Part shown: positions 7,981-16,407 of the stretch, piece after piece | How positions within the stretch are numbered: position 1 is the stretch's first letter | Layout of the letters: every line of letters starts with the position of its first letter | Assembly (NCBI RefSeq): GCF_003287735.1 | Contig: NZ_NSCM01000048.1 | Location: 1 to 34,489 of the forward strand | Direction: 5' to 3' | DNA: 34,489 bases | Origin: Photorhabdus bodei | Lineage (GTDB): Bacteria > Pseudomonadota > Gammaproteobacteria > Enterobacterales > Enterobacteriaceae | Made by a program: the position numbers and the translations under genes | The notes under the pieces: model-generated | Seen by the model: the letters and a program-made list of their open reading frames with translations, nothing else | Told to the model about the DNA's origin: nothing | Database searches by the model: none

Positions 7981-9090
7981 ATGTCGAGCGTCACATTACA
8001 TAATGTATCGAAGGCTTATGGTGAAACTATTATTTCCAAGAACATCAACCTTGAGATACAAGAAGGCGAATTCATCGTTTTTGTCGGTCCATCGGGATGT
8101 GGAAAATCGACAATATTAAGGATGATTGCGGGTCTGGAAGATGTGACTTCCGGTGATTTGCTGATCAATAACATTCGAATGAACGATGTGCCTCCCGCCA
8201 AACGCGGCGTTGGGATGGTTTTTCAGTCTTATGCCCTGTATCCCCACCTGTCTGTTGCAGACAATATGTCATTCGGCATGAAGCTGGCTGGTGCCAAAAA
8301 AAGTGATATTCAGCAACGGGTAAAGCAAATTGCCGAGATGCTCCAACTCGCTCACCTGCTTGATCGCCGCCCTAAAGCCCTATCCGGTGGGCAACGTCAA
8401 CGCGTTGCTATTGGCCGTACTCTGGTCGCTGAACCCAGTGTTTTTCTGTTAGACGAACCTCTTTCCAACCTGGATGCCGCGCTGCGGGTCCAAATGCGCA
8501 TTGAAATCTCACGCCTGCACAAACGATTGCAACGTACGATGATTTATGTCACCCACGATCAGGTTGAAGCGATGACGCTGGCCGACAGAATCGTGGTGCT
8601 GGATGGTGGAGATGTTGCCCAGATTGGCAAACCTCTTGAACTTTACCATTACCCAGTTAATCGCTTTGTTGCCAGCTTTATTGGTTCACCCAAAATGAAT
8701 TTCCTGCCAGTTAAAGTCACGGCTACCGCTATTGATCAGGTACAGATTACTCTGCCCAACCAACAGCAAATCTGGCTGCCCGTAGAAAGCAAGGGGGTAA
8801 AAGTAGGCAGTAATGTCTCTCTAGGGATACGTCCTGAACACCTCCTGCCAAGTGATATCGCTGATGTCACGTTGGAAGGCATAGTGCAGGTTGTCGAGCA
8901 GTTAGGCAATGAAACCCAGGTTCACATTGAAATCCCGGCCATTCATCAAAATCTGGTTTACCGCCAACCTGATGTTGTGCTGGTGGAAGAAGGGTCCACC
9001 TTCACCATCGGGCTACCCCCTCACCGCTGCCATTTATTCCGGGAAGACGGAACGGCATGCCAACGTCTGCATGAAGAACCCGGTGTTTAA
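7981..9090 (+). CDS. malK: Maltose/maltodextrin ABC transporter ATPase MalK
   Basis: Cytoplasmic ATPase that dimerises under MalFG to power maltose import. Its C-terminal domain inhibits MalT and binds IIA-Glc for inducer exclusion in E. coli. Visible motifs: Walker A GPSGCGKST (about 36-44), Q-loop VFQSYALYPH, signature LSGGQRQR, Walker B VFLLDEP, H-loop YVTHD. The regulatory domain begins near 235 and ends REDGTACQRLHEEPGV. An in-frame ATG at 7888 would add 31 unrelated residues. The ATG at 7981, with GGGGGA upstream, gives 369 residues (E. coli 371) and aligns with the known N-terminus, so it is used. Confidence 0.97.
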   Translation: MSSVTLHNVSKAYGETIISKNINLEIQEGEFIVFVGPSGCGKSTILRMIAGLEDVTSGDLLINNIRMNDVPPAKRGVGMVFQSYALYPHLSVADNMSFGMKLAGAKKSDIQQRVKQIAEMLQLAHLLDRRPKALSGGQRQRVAIGRTLVAEPSVFLLDEPLSNLDAALRVQMRIEISRLHKRLQRTMIYVTHDQVEAMTLADRIVVLDGGDVAQIGKPLELYHYPVNRFVASFIGSPKMNFLPVKVTATAIDQVQITLPNQQQIWLPVESKGVKVGSNVSLGIRPEHLLPSDIADVTLEGIVQVVEQLGNETQVHIEIPAIHQNLVYRQPDVVLVEEGSTFTIGLPPHRCHLFREDGTACQRLHEEPGV

Positions 9091-9126
9091 GCCTGAGCTA
9101 ATCAAAAAACGACAGGAGAATAATTG

Positions 9127-10413
9127 ATGAAATCAATGCGTATATTACCTATCTCACTAACCATTATGGCCGGATTACTGTCTATTCAAGCGTCAGCCGT
9201 AGAATTCCACGGCTACGCCCGTTCTGGTATTGGTTGGACCGGTAGCGGCGGTGAGCAACAGTGTTTCCAAAGCACCGGCGCACAAAGCAAATACCGTTTA
9301 GGTAATGAATGTGAAACCTATGCTGAGCTTAAGCTAGGCCAAGAGCTATGGAAGGATGGCAATAAGAGTTTCTACTTCGATACCAATGTGGCTTATTCCG
9401 TGGCGCAAAAAAATGATTGGGAATCCACCGACCCTGCGTTCCGTGAGGTGAATGTTCAAGCGAAGAACGTCATCGACTGGTTACCCGGTTCAACATTGTG
9501 GGCAGGTAAACGCTTCTACCAGCGCCATGACGTGCATATGATTGACTTCTACTACTGGGATATCTCTGGTCCGGGGGCGGGCTTGCAAGATATTGATCTC
9601 GGCTTTAGTAAGCTCTCTCTGGCCGTCACCCGTAACACTGAATCTGGTGGCTCTTATGGCTGGATTGCTGGTCAGCGCAAAGAAATTCCCACCTCCAATG
9701 ATGTCTACGATATACGTCTATCCGGCTTGGAGGTTAACCCAGGCGGTAATCTGGAACTTGGTTTTGACTATGGGCGTGCCAATGCACGAGACCACTACCA
9801 GCTTGACCGTCATGCTTCCAAAGATGGTTTCATGTTTACCGCCGAGCATACACAGAGCATGTTAGGAGGCTTCAATAAATTCGTCGTGCAATATGCTATA
9901 GATTCCATGACCTCCCACAATAGCGGTCATTCTGAAGGTGCCAGCGTAAACAATGACGGTTATATGCTACGTATTCTGAATCATGGCGCGATTAATCTCG
10001 CAGAAAAATGGGATCTCATGTACGTAGCGATGTATCAGGATACTGACCGTGACAACAACAATGGCAACACATGGTATACGGTTGGTGTACGTCCAATGTA
10101 CAAATGGACACCGACGATGAGCACTCTGCTGGACATTGGCTATGATAACGTCAAATCCCAACGTACTCATGACACCAATGATCAGTACAAAATCACTCTA
10201 GCCCAACAATGGCAGGCAGGTGACAGCATTTGGTCGCGTCCGGCCATTCGCCTGTTCGTCACTTATGCAAAATGGGATGAAAAATGGGGTAATGCGAACA
10301 AAAAAGACGGTTACATCGATGGAATGGCCTACCGTGATACCGCAACGCATAAATTCAGCCGTGGTGACGATGATGAATTTACCTTTGGTGCCCAATTCGA
10401 AGCTTGGTGGTAA
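9127..10413 (+). CDS. lamB: Maltoporin LamB (outer-membrane maltodextrin channel)
   Basis: Trimeric 18-stranded outer-membrane beta-barrel that lets maltodextrins diffuse into the periplasm. The precursor is 428 residues: a signal peptide of about 24 residues ending QASA, then mature VEFHGYARSG, the E. coli mature start. The C-terminus ends in aromatic residues (EAWW), typical of BAM substrates. The ORF can be opened at TTG 9124, but AGGAG lies eight bases before ATG 9127, which is preferred. It follows malK by 36 bp in the same operon. The surface loops should be the variable part, relevant to phage attachment. Confidence 0.97.
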   Translation: MKSMRILPISLTIMAGLLSIQASAVEFHGYARSGIGWTGSGGEQQCFQSTGAQSKYRLGNECETYAELKLGQELWKDGNKSFYFDTNVAYSVAQKNDWESTDPAFREVNVQAKNVIDWLPGSTLWAGKRFYQRHDVHMIDFYYWDISGPGAGLQDIDLGFSKLSLAVTRNTESGGSYGWIAGQRKEIPTSNDVYDIRLSGLEVNPGGNLELGFDYGRANARDHYQLDRHASKDGFMFTAEHTQSMLGGFNKFVVQYAIDSMTSHNSGHSEGASVNNDGYMLRILNHGAINLAEKWDLMYVAMYQDTDRDNNNGNTWYTVGVRPMYKWTPTMSTLLDIGYDNVKSQRTHDTNDQYKITLAQQWQAGDSIWSRPAIRLFVTYAKWDEKWGNANKKDGYIDGMAYRDTATHKFSRGDDDEFTFGAQFEAWW

Positions 10414-10419
10414 TACAGT

Positions 10420-10546
10420 TATACTCTATGGATTTCAAGATGCATCGCGACGGCAAGGGAGCGAATCCCCGGGAGCATAGATAACGATGTGACCGGGGTG
10501 AGTGAGTGCAGCCAACAAAGAGGCAACTTGAAAGATGACGGGTATA
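10420..10546 (+). repeat. ERIC element, copy A (lamB-malM gap)
   Basis: A 127-bp Enterobacterial Repetitive Intergenic Consensus element, bounded by TATA..GGGTATA. It contains the conserved ERIC core with the GCGAATCCCCGGGAGCATA and TGTGACCGGGGTGAGTGAG halves. It is the most diverged of the four copies (CTCTATGG at the left end, ATAACGATG in the central stem). Transcribed with the operon, it can fold as a long hairpin in the lamB-malM mRNA. Confidence 0.9.
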
Positions 10547-10605
10547 TACCCATAACGATTTGACCTCAGATCAATCAGATTATTTGTAATGGTTAACGCC
10601 TTTTG

Positions 10606-10647
10606 GACTGATATGCCTCTTGACCGTGGGTATCAGTCTCTTTTTTT
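10606..10647 (+). terminator. Rho-independent terminator between lamB and malM
   Basis: GACTGATA (10606-10613) pairs with TATCAGTC (10631-10638), followed by TCTTTTTTTT. It lies 22 bases before malM, so part of the malK-lamB transcription probably stops here and malM is made at a lower level. Confidence 0.75.
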
Positions 10648-10668
10648 TCAACCGAACAAGGGTAAGAG

Positions 10669-11586
10669 ATGAAAACCAAACTGCTCTCATTTTGTCTTAG
10701 TGCTTTACTCTGTAGCGCAGCTCCTCTGATAAGCTATGCAACACCTATCACTACAACAACTCAAACAACCACGACACAGGATATTGTTGCCCCTTCCCTC
10801 TCGATAACAGCATTGCAAAAACTGAGCTGGCAACCGATTAATACCAGTGATACTCAGACCATTATCCTCAATGCCACGTCACAGCATCTTAATGAGGGAG
10901 ATATTCAGGGGCCGATAGCGGCATTCGCGCTGCCGGCAAACCAAGGCTCTCTGGATATTACCCTGAGTAGCTTAGTACAAGATAAACAAGTTTACGTACC
11001 AAATGTTTTAGTACTGGATCAAGGGTTACGCCCCGCAGCATTTTACCCGAGCAGTTATTTTCCCTATGAACGTCCGGGTGTCATGTCCACCGATCGGCTG
11101 GAAGGCAAGCTAAAACTGACACCAGCACTAGGGCAACAACAAATTTATATACTGGTCTACACCACCCGTACCGATTTGCAGAAATCCACACAAATGATTG
11201 ATCCCGCCAAAGCTTACGCTCAAGGCGTCGGTAATGCCGTTCCCGAGATTCCCGATCCCGTTGCCCGCCATACGCAAACCGGCACGTTGAAGTTAAAAGT
11301 AAAATCAGAACAAAACGCCGGCAACATCACGATTGGTCAAGTTTTTTCAAGTCCGGCACAAGAACCGATCATTGTCGGGCCAACACAAACCACCGTAACA
11401 CCACCTATTCCGCAAAAAGTCAAACCGGTCCTGAATGATACAGAGCGTTATTTCAGTGATGCCATTAAAAAAGAAATTAATAATGGCAATATCGATAAGG
11501 CACTTAAATTGCTGGATGAAGCGGAACGCCTTGGATCTGCAACTGCACGAGAAACGTTTATCAATAGTGTCAAAAACAAGGGGTAA
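10669..11586 (+). CDS. malM: Maltose operon periplasmic protein MalM
   Basis: 305 residues, periplasmic, with a signal peptide of about 24 residues (ending LISYA). It is recognisable by the conserved stretches VLDQGLRPAAFYPSSYF, DRLEGKLKLTPALGQQ, DPVARHTQTG and the C-terminal DKALKLLDEAERLGS, all as in E. coli MalM. A Pro/Thr-rich linker lies near residues 220-255. Its exact role in maltodextrin use is unknown even in E. coli. AAGAG precedes the ATG. An ERIC and a terminator separate it from lamB; otherwise it is the end of the malK-lamB-malM operon. Confidence 0.95.
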   Translation: MKTKLLSFCLSALLCSAAPLISYATPITTTTQTTTTQDIVAPSLSITALQKLSWQPINTSDTQTIILNATSQHLNEGDIQGPIAAFALPANQGSLDITLSSLVQDKQVYVPNVLVLDQGLRPAAFYPSSYFPYERPGVMSTDRLEGKLKLTPALGQQQIYILVYTTRTDLQKSTQMIDPAKAYAQGVGNAVPEIPDPVARHTQTGTLKLKVKSEQNAGNITIGQVFSSPAQEPIIVGPTQTTVTPPIPQKVKPVLNDTERYFSDAIKKEINNGNIDKALKLLDEAERLGSATARETFINSVKNKG

Positions 11587-11676
11587 ACCATATAGTCAGT
11601 GACATTAATTTATTCAATGCAAAACAAATGCTCTCCAAAGAGGAGGGCATCAGGTTTAACTCCTTTTTACACACAT

Positions 11677-11695
11677 CCCCGGAAATGGGGTTTTT
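11677..11695 (+). terminator. Rho-independent terminator after malM
   Basis: CCCC-GGAAAT-GGGG followed by five T. An earlier hairpin, ATGCTCTCC/GGAGGGCAT (11628-11650), with a weak T run further on, may act as a first terminator. Together they separate the mal operon from the AbiE pair. Confidence 0.65.
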
Positions 11696-11696
11696 A

Positions 11697-11732
11697 TGTA
11701 TACAAATAATTGTTATGATAAATATCTATACA
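11697..11732 (+). promoter_or_regulatory. Putative AbiEi operator/promoter
   Basis: TGTATA (11697-11702) and TATACA (11727-11732) form an inverted repeat around a -10-like TATGAT (11714-11719), about 40 bases before the antitoxin start. AbiEi antitoxins are known to bind inverted repeats in their own promoter. The assignment here is by position and symmetry only. Confidence 0.35.
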
Positions 11733-11773
11733 CAAAACACCCTTTAAAGGGGTTTTACAGTAGAGAAAATAAA

Positions 11774-12307
11774 ATGGATAGACTCACAGCAATTAACAAA
11801 TTAGATGAGTTCAGCAAAATGGGAAGAGCCATTTTCCTTTTACAGGATTTGGAAGTCATCTTTGCTGACGAGACTTCTCGGACATTGCAAAAATCTATTG
11901 ATCGCCTCATCAAAGCCGGACTGTTACTTCGCATTACCAAAGGGGTTTATGTCTATACGCGAGCCAGCATGGGAAGCTATCCCCTGGAGACTATCGCCAA
12001 AAATATCCGACGAGGCGAATATAATTACATCAGCCTAGAGTCAGCTTTATCTCAATATGGGTTCATCTCACAAATCCCAATCGACCGCCTGACAATCATG
12101 TCTACTGGCAGAGCTGGAGAGTTTAAAACACCGTGGGGAGTCATTGAAGTCACCCACACCAGCAGAGAGCCTAGCGAAATTCTGAAGGCAACGTTAGAAA
12201 GCCGTGGCCCCCTGCGTATCGCAAAAAAAGAGACTGCTCTGCGTGACCAAAAAAGAGTGGGGAGGAATATGCATTTAGTTCAACTGGAGGAGCTCAACTA
12301 TGTCTAA
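11774..12307 (+). CDS. AbiEi-family type IV antitoxin / transcriptional autorepressor
   Basis: 177 residues from the ATG at 11774. The longer frame from 11696 runs back into the upstream terminator and is rejected. The N-terminal third (about 1-60) is a winged-helix domain typical of AbiEi (TLQKSIDRLIKAGLLLRI.KGVYVY), followed by the AbiEi antitoxin domain containing YISLESALSQYGFIS. AbiEi proteins repress their own operon and neutralise the nucleotidyltransferase toxin without direct binding (type IV). The reading frame overlaps the toxin start by 8 bases, the standard coupling of the AbiE pair. Such modules give abortive-infection phage defence in other bacteria. Confidence 0.88.
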   Translation: MDRLTAINKLDEFSKMGRAIFLLQDLEVIFADETSRTLQKSIDRLIKAGLLLRITKGVYVYTRASMGSYPLETIAKNIRRGEYNYISLESALSQYGFISQIPIDRLTIMSTGRAGEFKTPWGVIEVTHTSREPSEILKATLESRGPLRIAKKETALRDQKRVGRNMHLVQLEELNYV

Positions 12308-13220
12308 CCAAGTTAACTTTAACGCCATTGTCGATGAAGTCATTGAACAGGACAGACTGGCAAACTTAAGGCCAGTTGTAGAAAAAGAACTGTTGCATTA
12401 TGACATCCTGTTTTGTCTTTCTAAGGACGGTTTACTCAAGGAGATTACCTTTCAGGGTGGTACATCGCTAAGGCTCTGCTACGGCTCTAACCGATTTAGC
12501 GAAGATCTGGATTTTGCTGGTGGCCGTGGTTTCTGTTCGGCTGATTTGAGTAGAATCAAAGAGTGTATCGAGAAATACCTGGGTGTACGATATGGGCTTG
12601 AGGTCACGGTAAAGGAACCAAATGAACTACGAAACAAACCGGAGTATGCAGAAGTAAAAGTGGATAAATGGCAAATATCCGTCACTACTGCGCCTGAACG
12701 TAAAGACCTGCCAAAACAGCGCATAAAAATAGAAATCGCCAATATTCCTGCGTATACAAACACCCCCCGTTCATTGACGAGAAATTATTCGGTGTTACCC
12801 GACGGATATGCTGATGTCCTTGTGTCTGTCGAAACCCTGCCTGAAATCATGGCCGATAAGCTGATAGCATTCCCTGCTGCTACATCTCACATTCGATACC
12901 GCGATATGTGGGATTTATTATGGTTAAGCCAGCAAAATACAACACCAGACATAGAACTCATTAAAAGAAAAGTATCAGATTATCAGCTTGATAACTTTGA
13001 AGAATTGCTTCAAGCCAGAATCGACTCGATTGAAATTATTGTTGCTTCTGGTCACTTTCACAACGAGATGAGACGATTTATACCCGCACCTATATACGAC
13101 AGAAGTGTAGGACAAGAGGCATTTTCCACCTATTTGACGACGAGCCTAAAAGCGTTGTTAACCACTGTGAAGAAGAGCCTGTATTCTTCAGGAGACAACA
13201 CCGTTCCATTCAAGTTATAA
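12300..13220 (+). CDS. AbiEii/AbiGii-family nucleotidyltransferase toxin
   Basis: 306 residues. DNA-polymerase-beta-like nucleotidyltransferase fold: GGTSLR (53-58) and RFSEDLDF (65-72) supply the nucleotide-binding loop and metal aspartates D69 and D71. K187 in MADKL and D202/D205 in RDMWDLL match the further conserved residues of AbiEii/MenA-type toxins. Members studied elsewhere block growth by adding nucleotides to tRNA acceptor ends. All key residues are present, so it looks active. It is co-translated with the upstream antitoxin (8-base overlap). The pair sits at the left edge of the accessory island, next to an IS110 remnant. Confidence 0.9.
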   Translation: MSNQVNFNAIVDEVIEQDRLANLRPVVEKELLHYDILFCLSKDGLLKEITFQGGTSLRLCYGSNRFSEDLDFAGGRGFCSADLSRIKECIEKYLGVRYGLEVTVKEPNELRNKPEYAEVKVDKWQISVTTAPERKDLPKQRIKIEIANIPAYTNTPRSLTRNYSVLPDGYADVLVSVETLPEIMADKLIAFPAATSHIRYRDMWDLLWLSQQNTTPDIELIKRKVSDYQLDNFEELLQARIDSIEIIVASGHFHNEMRRFIPAPIYDRSVGQEAFSTYLTTSLKALLTTVKKSLYSSGDNTVPFKL

Positions 13221-13253
13221 CGATTACATGTATTTTATGGCGGCTCTGGCACC

Positions 13254-13529
13254 CTAGATTAAAATACCGCATTGCTGCCACTGAGCCGTTTGCGATGAAT
13301 GCGACTTAAGGGTTTCTTCTATTTCCTCTGTTTGTTGAATCAGTATCAGCCAGTCTTCATAGAGTTGTTTCAAAACCCTACGTGCAATGGCAGTTAATCC
13401 ATTATTTACATCCTCAAGTGCTTCAGGCAGCGGAGCGTTGCGGAAAAACGATGCCATATTCTGCTGCCAATCCTCCGATTTGACTAGAGATAGATAGCAA
13501 TGCGTTTTTGAACTAATAACTGTCGTACA
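13254..13529 (-). pseudogene. IS110-family transposase remnant, frameshifted
   Basis: On the minus strand, three short stretches in different frames read like consecutive pieces of an IS110-type DEDD transposase. They are VRQLLVQKRIAIYL, then SQIGGLAAEYGIVFPQ, then LPEALEDVNNGLTAI, continuing to QWQQCGIL, where the family normally goes on to an IPG-x-G helix-hairpin-helix motif. Stops and frameshifts separate the pieces and the rest of the element is missing. The homology begins directly after the stop codon of the glycosyltransferase gene and ends 33 bp from the AbiEii stop, marking a recombination boundary. The 67-residue frame at 13254-13457 is only its last part. Confidence 0.6.
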
Positions 13530-14609
13530 TTAGATCTGAGCTAATACAGGTAAAGCTTTAGTGATTCTTAACAGGAAATTATCTTCGTAAAGAAAGGCAA
13601 TAGAATTTTTTATTGCTTGATGATCCCTTATTTTACATTCATCAATAATGAGTTGTAATTTTTTAGATAATTCAAGAATACTACCTGATTTATAAAGTTC
13701 ACCATTAAAATCATTGATAATATCACTCGGGCCACATTGACAATCTGAACTTATACAATAGATACCATAAGATATTGCTTCCGCTAATACCATACCAAAC
13801 CCTTCATATTTTGATGTTAAAATAAAAGCCGATATTTCTTTTATATTATCCATCACAAATTCCCAAGGCTGATCTTGCCAACCGTGCCAAATAATATTGT
13901 TATTTATATTGAGTTGTGAAGATAATTCTTTCAAATAACCCTCATCTTCACCAGAACCTACTATATGTAACTCCCAATGACCATGCAATTGTGAAAGAGC
14001 TAAAAGTAGTTCAGTTAAATTTTTTGACTTATAGGCAAGAATTCTTCCAACATATAAGAATCTGACTATGTGTTTTGGTTGAGGAATTATAAAGGGATTC
14101 CTCTTGATAGGATTGAAAATAAGATGAAGCTTCTCTGTTTTTATTCCAAAGGATAACATTTGATCTCTTAAACCAGAACTGATAACAAGGTGCTCGTCGG
14201 CACAGCATAAATCTTTAATTTTCTGTGGGGTAGGATTTCTAATGGAAGTCTGCAGCCAAGAATAAGTTTTTACCGGGAAATTAATCTTTTCACAAGAAAG
14301 TCGAGCAATATTACAAGATGTTGTGTCTAAACTTATTAGAATCTCGGGGTGAAATGTTTCTAATATCAAGGACAGTTCACATGCTATATCCTGGCGAGAT
14401 TCGTCATTGCTTGACGCTAAGGAGATACATTGAGCATTAGATAACCAATCACGATTTTCAATTCTATTTGTCTTATTTAGAGATATGAAAATGAAATCAA
14501 TTTCAATGTTGGAACGGCCAATCAAATCTATTAAATTTGAACATACCGTTTCTACTCCACCATATCCATTCAAGAAAAGATCATGGTATATTATGAATAT
14601 TTTTTTCAT
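13530..14609 (-). CDS. GT4-family (GT-B) glycosyltransferase
   Basis: 359 residues, cytoplasmic. The N-terminal loop GYGGVE (15-20) and the C-terminal domain signatures LYVGRI (185-190), HIVGSG (215-220) and EGFGMVLAEA (269-278, the E-x7-E motif) are those of retaining family 4 glycosyltransferases. SSDCQCGPSDII near 287-298 resembles the LPS galactosyltransferase WaaB/RfaB subgroup. Donor and acceptor cannot be read from sequence. It is the last gene of the minus-strand cluster, 10 bp after the broken LmbE-type deacetylase. GT4 plus LmbE pairs make GlcN-linked compounds in other systems (for example MshA/MshB), which suggests, but does not prove, a shared substrate. Strongly AT-rich, unlike the flanking core genes. 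Confidence 0.85.
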   Translation of the reverse strand: MKKIFIIYHDLFLNGYGGVETVCSNLIDLIGRSNIEIDFIFISLNKTNRIENRDWLSNAQCISLASSNDESRQDIACELSLILETFHPEILISLDTTSCNIARLSCEKINFPVKTYSWLQTSIRNPTPQKIKDLCCADEHLVISSGLRDQMLSFGIKTEKLHLIFNPIKRNPFIIPQPKHIVRFLYVGRILAYKSKNLTELLLALSQLHGHWELHIVGSGEDEGYLKELSSQLNINNNIIWHGWQDQPWEFVMDNIKEISAFILTSKYEGFGMVLAEAISYGIYCISSDCQCGPSDIINDFNGELYKSGSILELSKKLQLIIDECKIRDHQAIKNSIAFLYEDNFLLRITKALPVLAQI

Positions 14610-14980
14610 TACAAATCCTTTATTGAATTAACCAAAAACGCTCTTGCACCTTTATTTCATTAATAGTTAGATGATATTTCTCCAATGAAATTAAAATATT
14701 TGATTTATTATCAAACAGAGGTTCTAATTGAGATTCATAAAATAAGATGTTTTGCAATTTTTCTTTCAAATCAATATCCACCAATATAGCATGTTTATCA
14801 AATTTATTATTTCTTAATAAAGCATTTTCCAAACTATCGGGGTTAATAACAGGGTATTCACCTAAAACATAAGGAAAATCTTCATAAAGTAATATTTTTA
14901 ACTTATGTGAGCCTTTTATATTATTTACAAGATTATTTATTATGATGTGATCTACATGTCGACCTATTCCCAAAGGGGCA

Positions 14981-15107
14981 TATACCCGTCATCTTTCAAG
15001 TTGCCTCTTTGTTGGCTGCACTCACTCACCCCGGTCACATAGTTATCTATGCTCCCGGGGATTCGCTCCCTTGCCGCCGCGATGCATCTTGAAATCCATA
15101 AGGTATA
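14981..15107 (-). repeat. ERIC element, copy B, inside the LmbE-type gene
   Basis: 127 bp, including TA at both ends. Nearly identical to copy C (ends AAGGTATA rather than AGGGTATA; both share GCCGCCGCG). It interrupts the deacetylase gene between the codons for Tyr-Ile-Tyr and Ala-Pro-Leu, with a TA target-site duplication. Confidence 0.93.
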
Positions 15108-15351
15108 AATATAATCAGGTTGATAATTTAATAATGTTTTGTCGATGAGATCTTGAGCCATATCGGATGCATCATCTGATTTATGTATCTGGCCACTATA
15201 AATCATGGCGGAATTTTTATACATAGGTTCACCGTATTGATCGGTTCTGTAAATGCAATCTAAAATTTTACCATGTATTGGAATCGCTGATAATTTATTG
15301 CAAAAAGCAATATCCTCATTAACTCGCTTTGAATAAAGTTTTATAAATGAA

Positions 15352-15478
15352 TATACCCGTCATCTTTCAAGTTGCCTCTTTGTTGGCTGCACTCACTCAC
15401 CCCGGTCACATAGTTATCTATGCTCCCGGGGATTCGCTCCCTTGCCGCCGCGATGCATCTTGAAATCCATAGGGTATA
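15352..15478 (-). repeat. ERIC element, copy C, inside the LmbE-type gene
   Basis: 127 bp, including TA at both ends. It interrupts the deacetylase gene after the codons Asn-Asp-Asn-Met. It supplies the spurious tail YTLWISRCIAAARERIPGS and following residues to the truncated first fragment. Confidence 0.93.
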
Positions 15479-15650
15479 CATATTATCATTATGTGCAGAG
15501 TGTGAATAATGAGATGTAATATTTTCGTCATATTCAGTAAAAAATGTTAAAACAACCACCTTTTGATTTTCTGAAACTAATTTATGTATTAAACCGCCTG
15601 CGCTTAAAGCCACATCATCTAAATGAGGTGATAGAAATAGATGTATCATT

Positions 15651-16397
15651 TTAAATCCCCATGCAAAAGTTATTATATTTTATTTCCATAAGTACTATAT
15701 AAATAGCGGCTAAATCAATGCGTATCCCACCCCTGTTTTTTATAAAATCTGAGTTGTCAATATTTGGCTTTTCTTGGAATTGAACTCTTTCATCATGGGC
15801 ATAAAATTCTTTCATTATATCAAACCAGCTAGCATGGATTCTCTTTGCTGCAACTTCTATTACGCTGTCACTGTGGCCTAATATTGTCATTAAATCAGAA
15901 AAAATAGCATCATTCGTAGAAAGTAAGCTCTCATAATTAAAATTGTCAGACACAATATTATCATCATATAAATAAGTATCTTTTATTACTTCCGATATAA
16001 TACTCAGATCACTCTTTATTAACCTTTTCTCAAACTTCTTTTCTTTTTCAGTGAATGCTTGATAAGGTTTTAAAAAATTAACTTGTAAGTTGTACTCAAT
16101 TTCAAGTTTTGTTATTGAATCTTGCATAGCAGTTTTATTATCGACTAAATATTTTGCACACCATAAATCGTGTATGCAAGAGGAAAGAATATCTAAGTTA
16201 TCATCCTGTTCCAAGAACATACATATTTCAGAAAATAATTTAATTTGTGAGCTATTTAACTGGCAATGTAAAGTTCTATGGCTAGGATTAAATATAAATG
16301 AAGCTTGCTTTAATCTTCTCTGAATTTCTTTGGTTAAGTATATTGAATTTAAATTGATTTTGCTATCCAGCAGTTTTTTATTATTTTCTTTACTCAT
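15651..16397 (-). CDS. Protein of unknown function in the GT4/LmbE cluster
   Basis: 248 residues, not recognised. No signal peptide. A weakly hydrophobic stretch near the C-terminus (RIDLAAIYIVLMEIKY) is more likely a buried helix than a membrane segment. It is rich in Lys, Glu, Asn and Ile, predicted mostly helical. The central part (about 170-205, GHSDSVIEVAAKRIHASWF) looks most like a conserved core. A clear AGGAG precedes the ATG. It lies 10 bp after the nucleotidylyltransferase and 1 bp before the LmbE-type gene, so it is tightly embedded in the operon and probably serves the same pathway. Function unknown. Confidence 0.7.
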   Translation of the reverse strand: MSKENNKKLLDSKINLNSIYLTKEIQRRLKQASFIFNPSHRTLHCQLNSSQIKLFSEICMFLEQDDNLDILSSCIHDLWCAKYLVDNKTAMQDSITKLEIEYNLQVNFLKPYQAFTEKEKKFEKRLIKSDLSIISEVIKDTYLYDDNIVSDNFNYESLLSTNDAIFSDLMTILGHSDSVIEVAAKRIHASWFDIMKEFYAHDERVQFQEKPNIDNSDFIKNRGGIRIDLAAIYIVLMEIKYNNFCMGI

Positions 16398-16407
16398 GTC
16401 CCATCTC

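Larger units (their letters stand above)
14620..15649 (-). pseudogene. PIG-L/LmbE-family deacetylase gene broken by two ERIC insertions
   Basis: Three reading frames are pieces of one gene. The first begins MIHLFLSPHLDDVALSAGG and carries the zinc-binding P-H-x-D-D motif. The second holds the middle (RVNEDIAFC to LLNYQPDYIY) and the third begins APLGIGRHVDH, the second metal motif (H-x-x-H). ERIC copies at 15352-15478 and 14981-15107 separate them. Removing each element with one TA copy (125 bp) joins ATG-TAT-TCA and ATT-TAT-GCC in frame and gives a 259-residue protein ending ERFWLIQ. Zn-dependent enzymes of this family remove N-acetyl groups from GlcNAc-type sugars. As it stands, translation stops soon after the first ERIC, so the gene should be inactive. 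Its start is one base after the stop of the upstream gene. Confidence 0.9.

Noticed and set aside
12479..12763. 94-residue minus-strand frame inside the AbiEii gene
   Set aside because: Antisense to a protein with intact catalytic motifs; Ser/Arg-rich shadow.
14981..15478. Repeated arrays suggesting a CRISPR-like or tandem repeat locus
   Set aside because: Only two copies of one 127-bp unit separated by unique coding sequence; each is a separate ERIC insertion.
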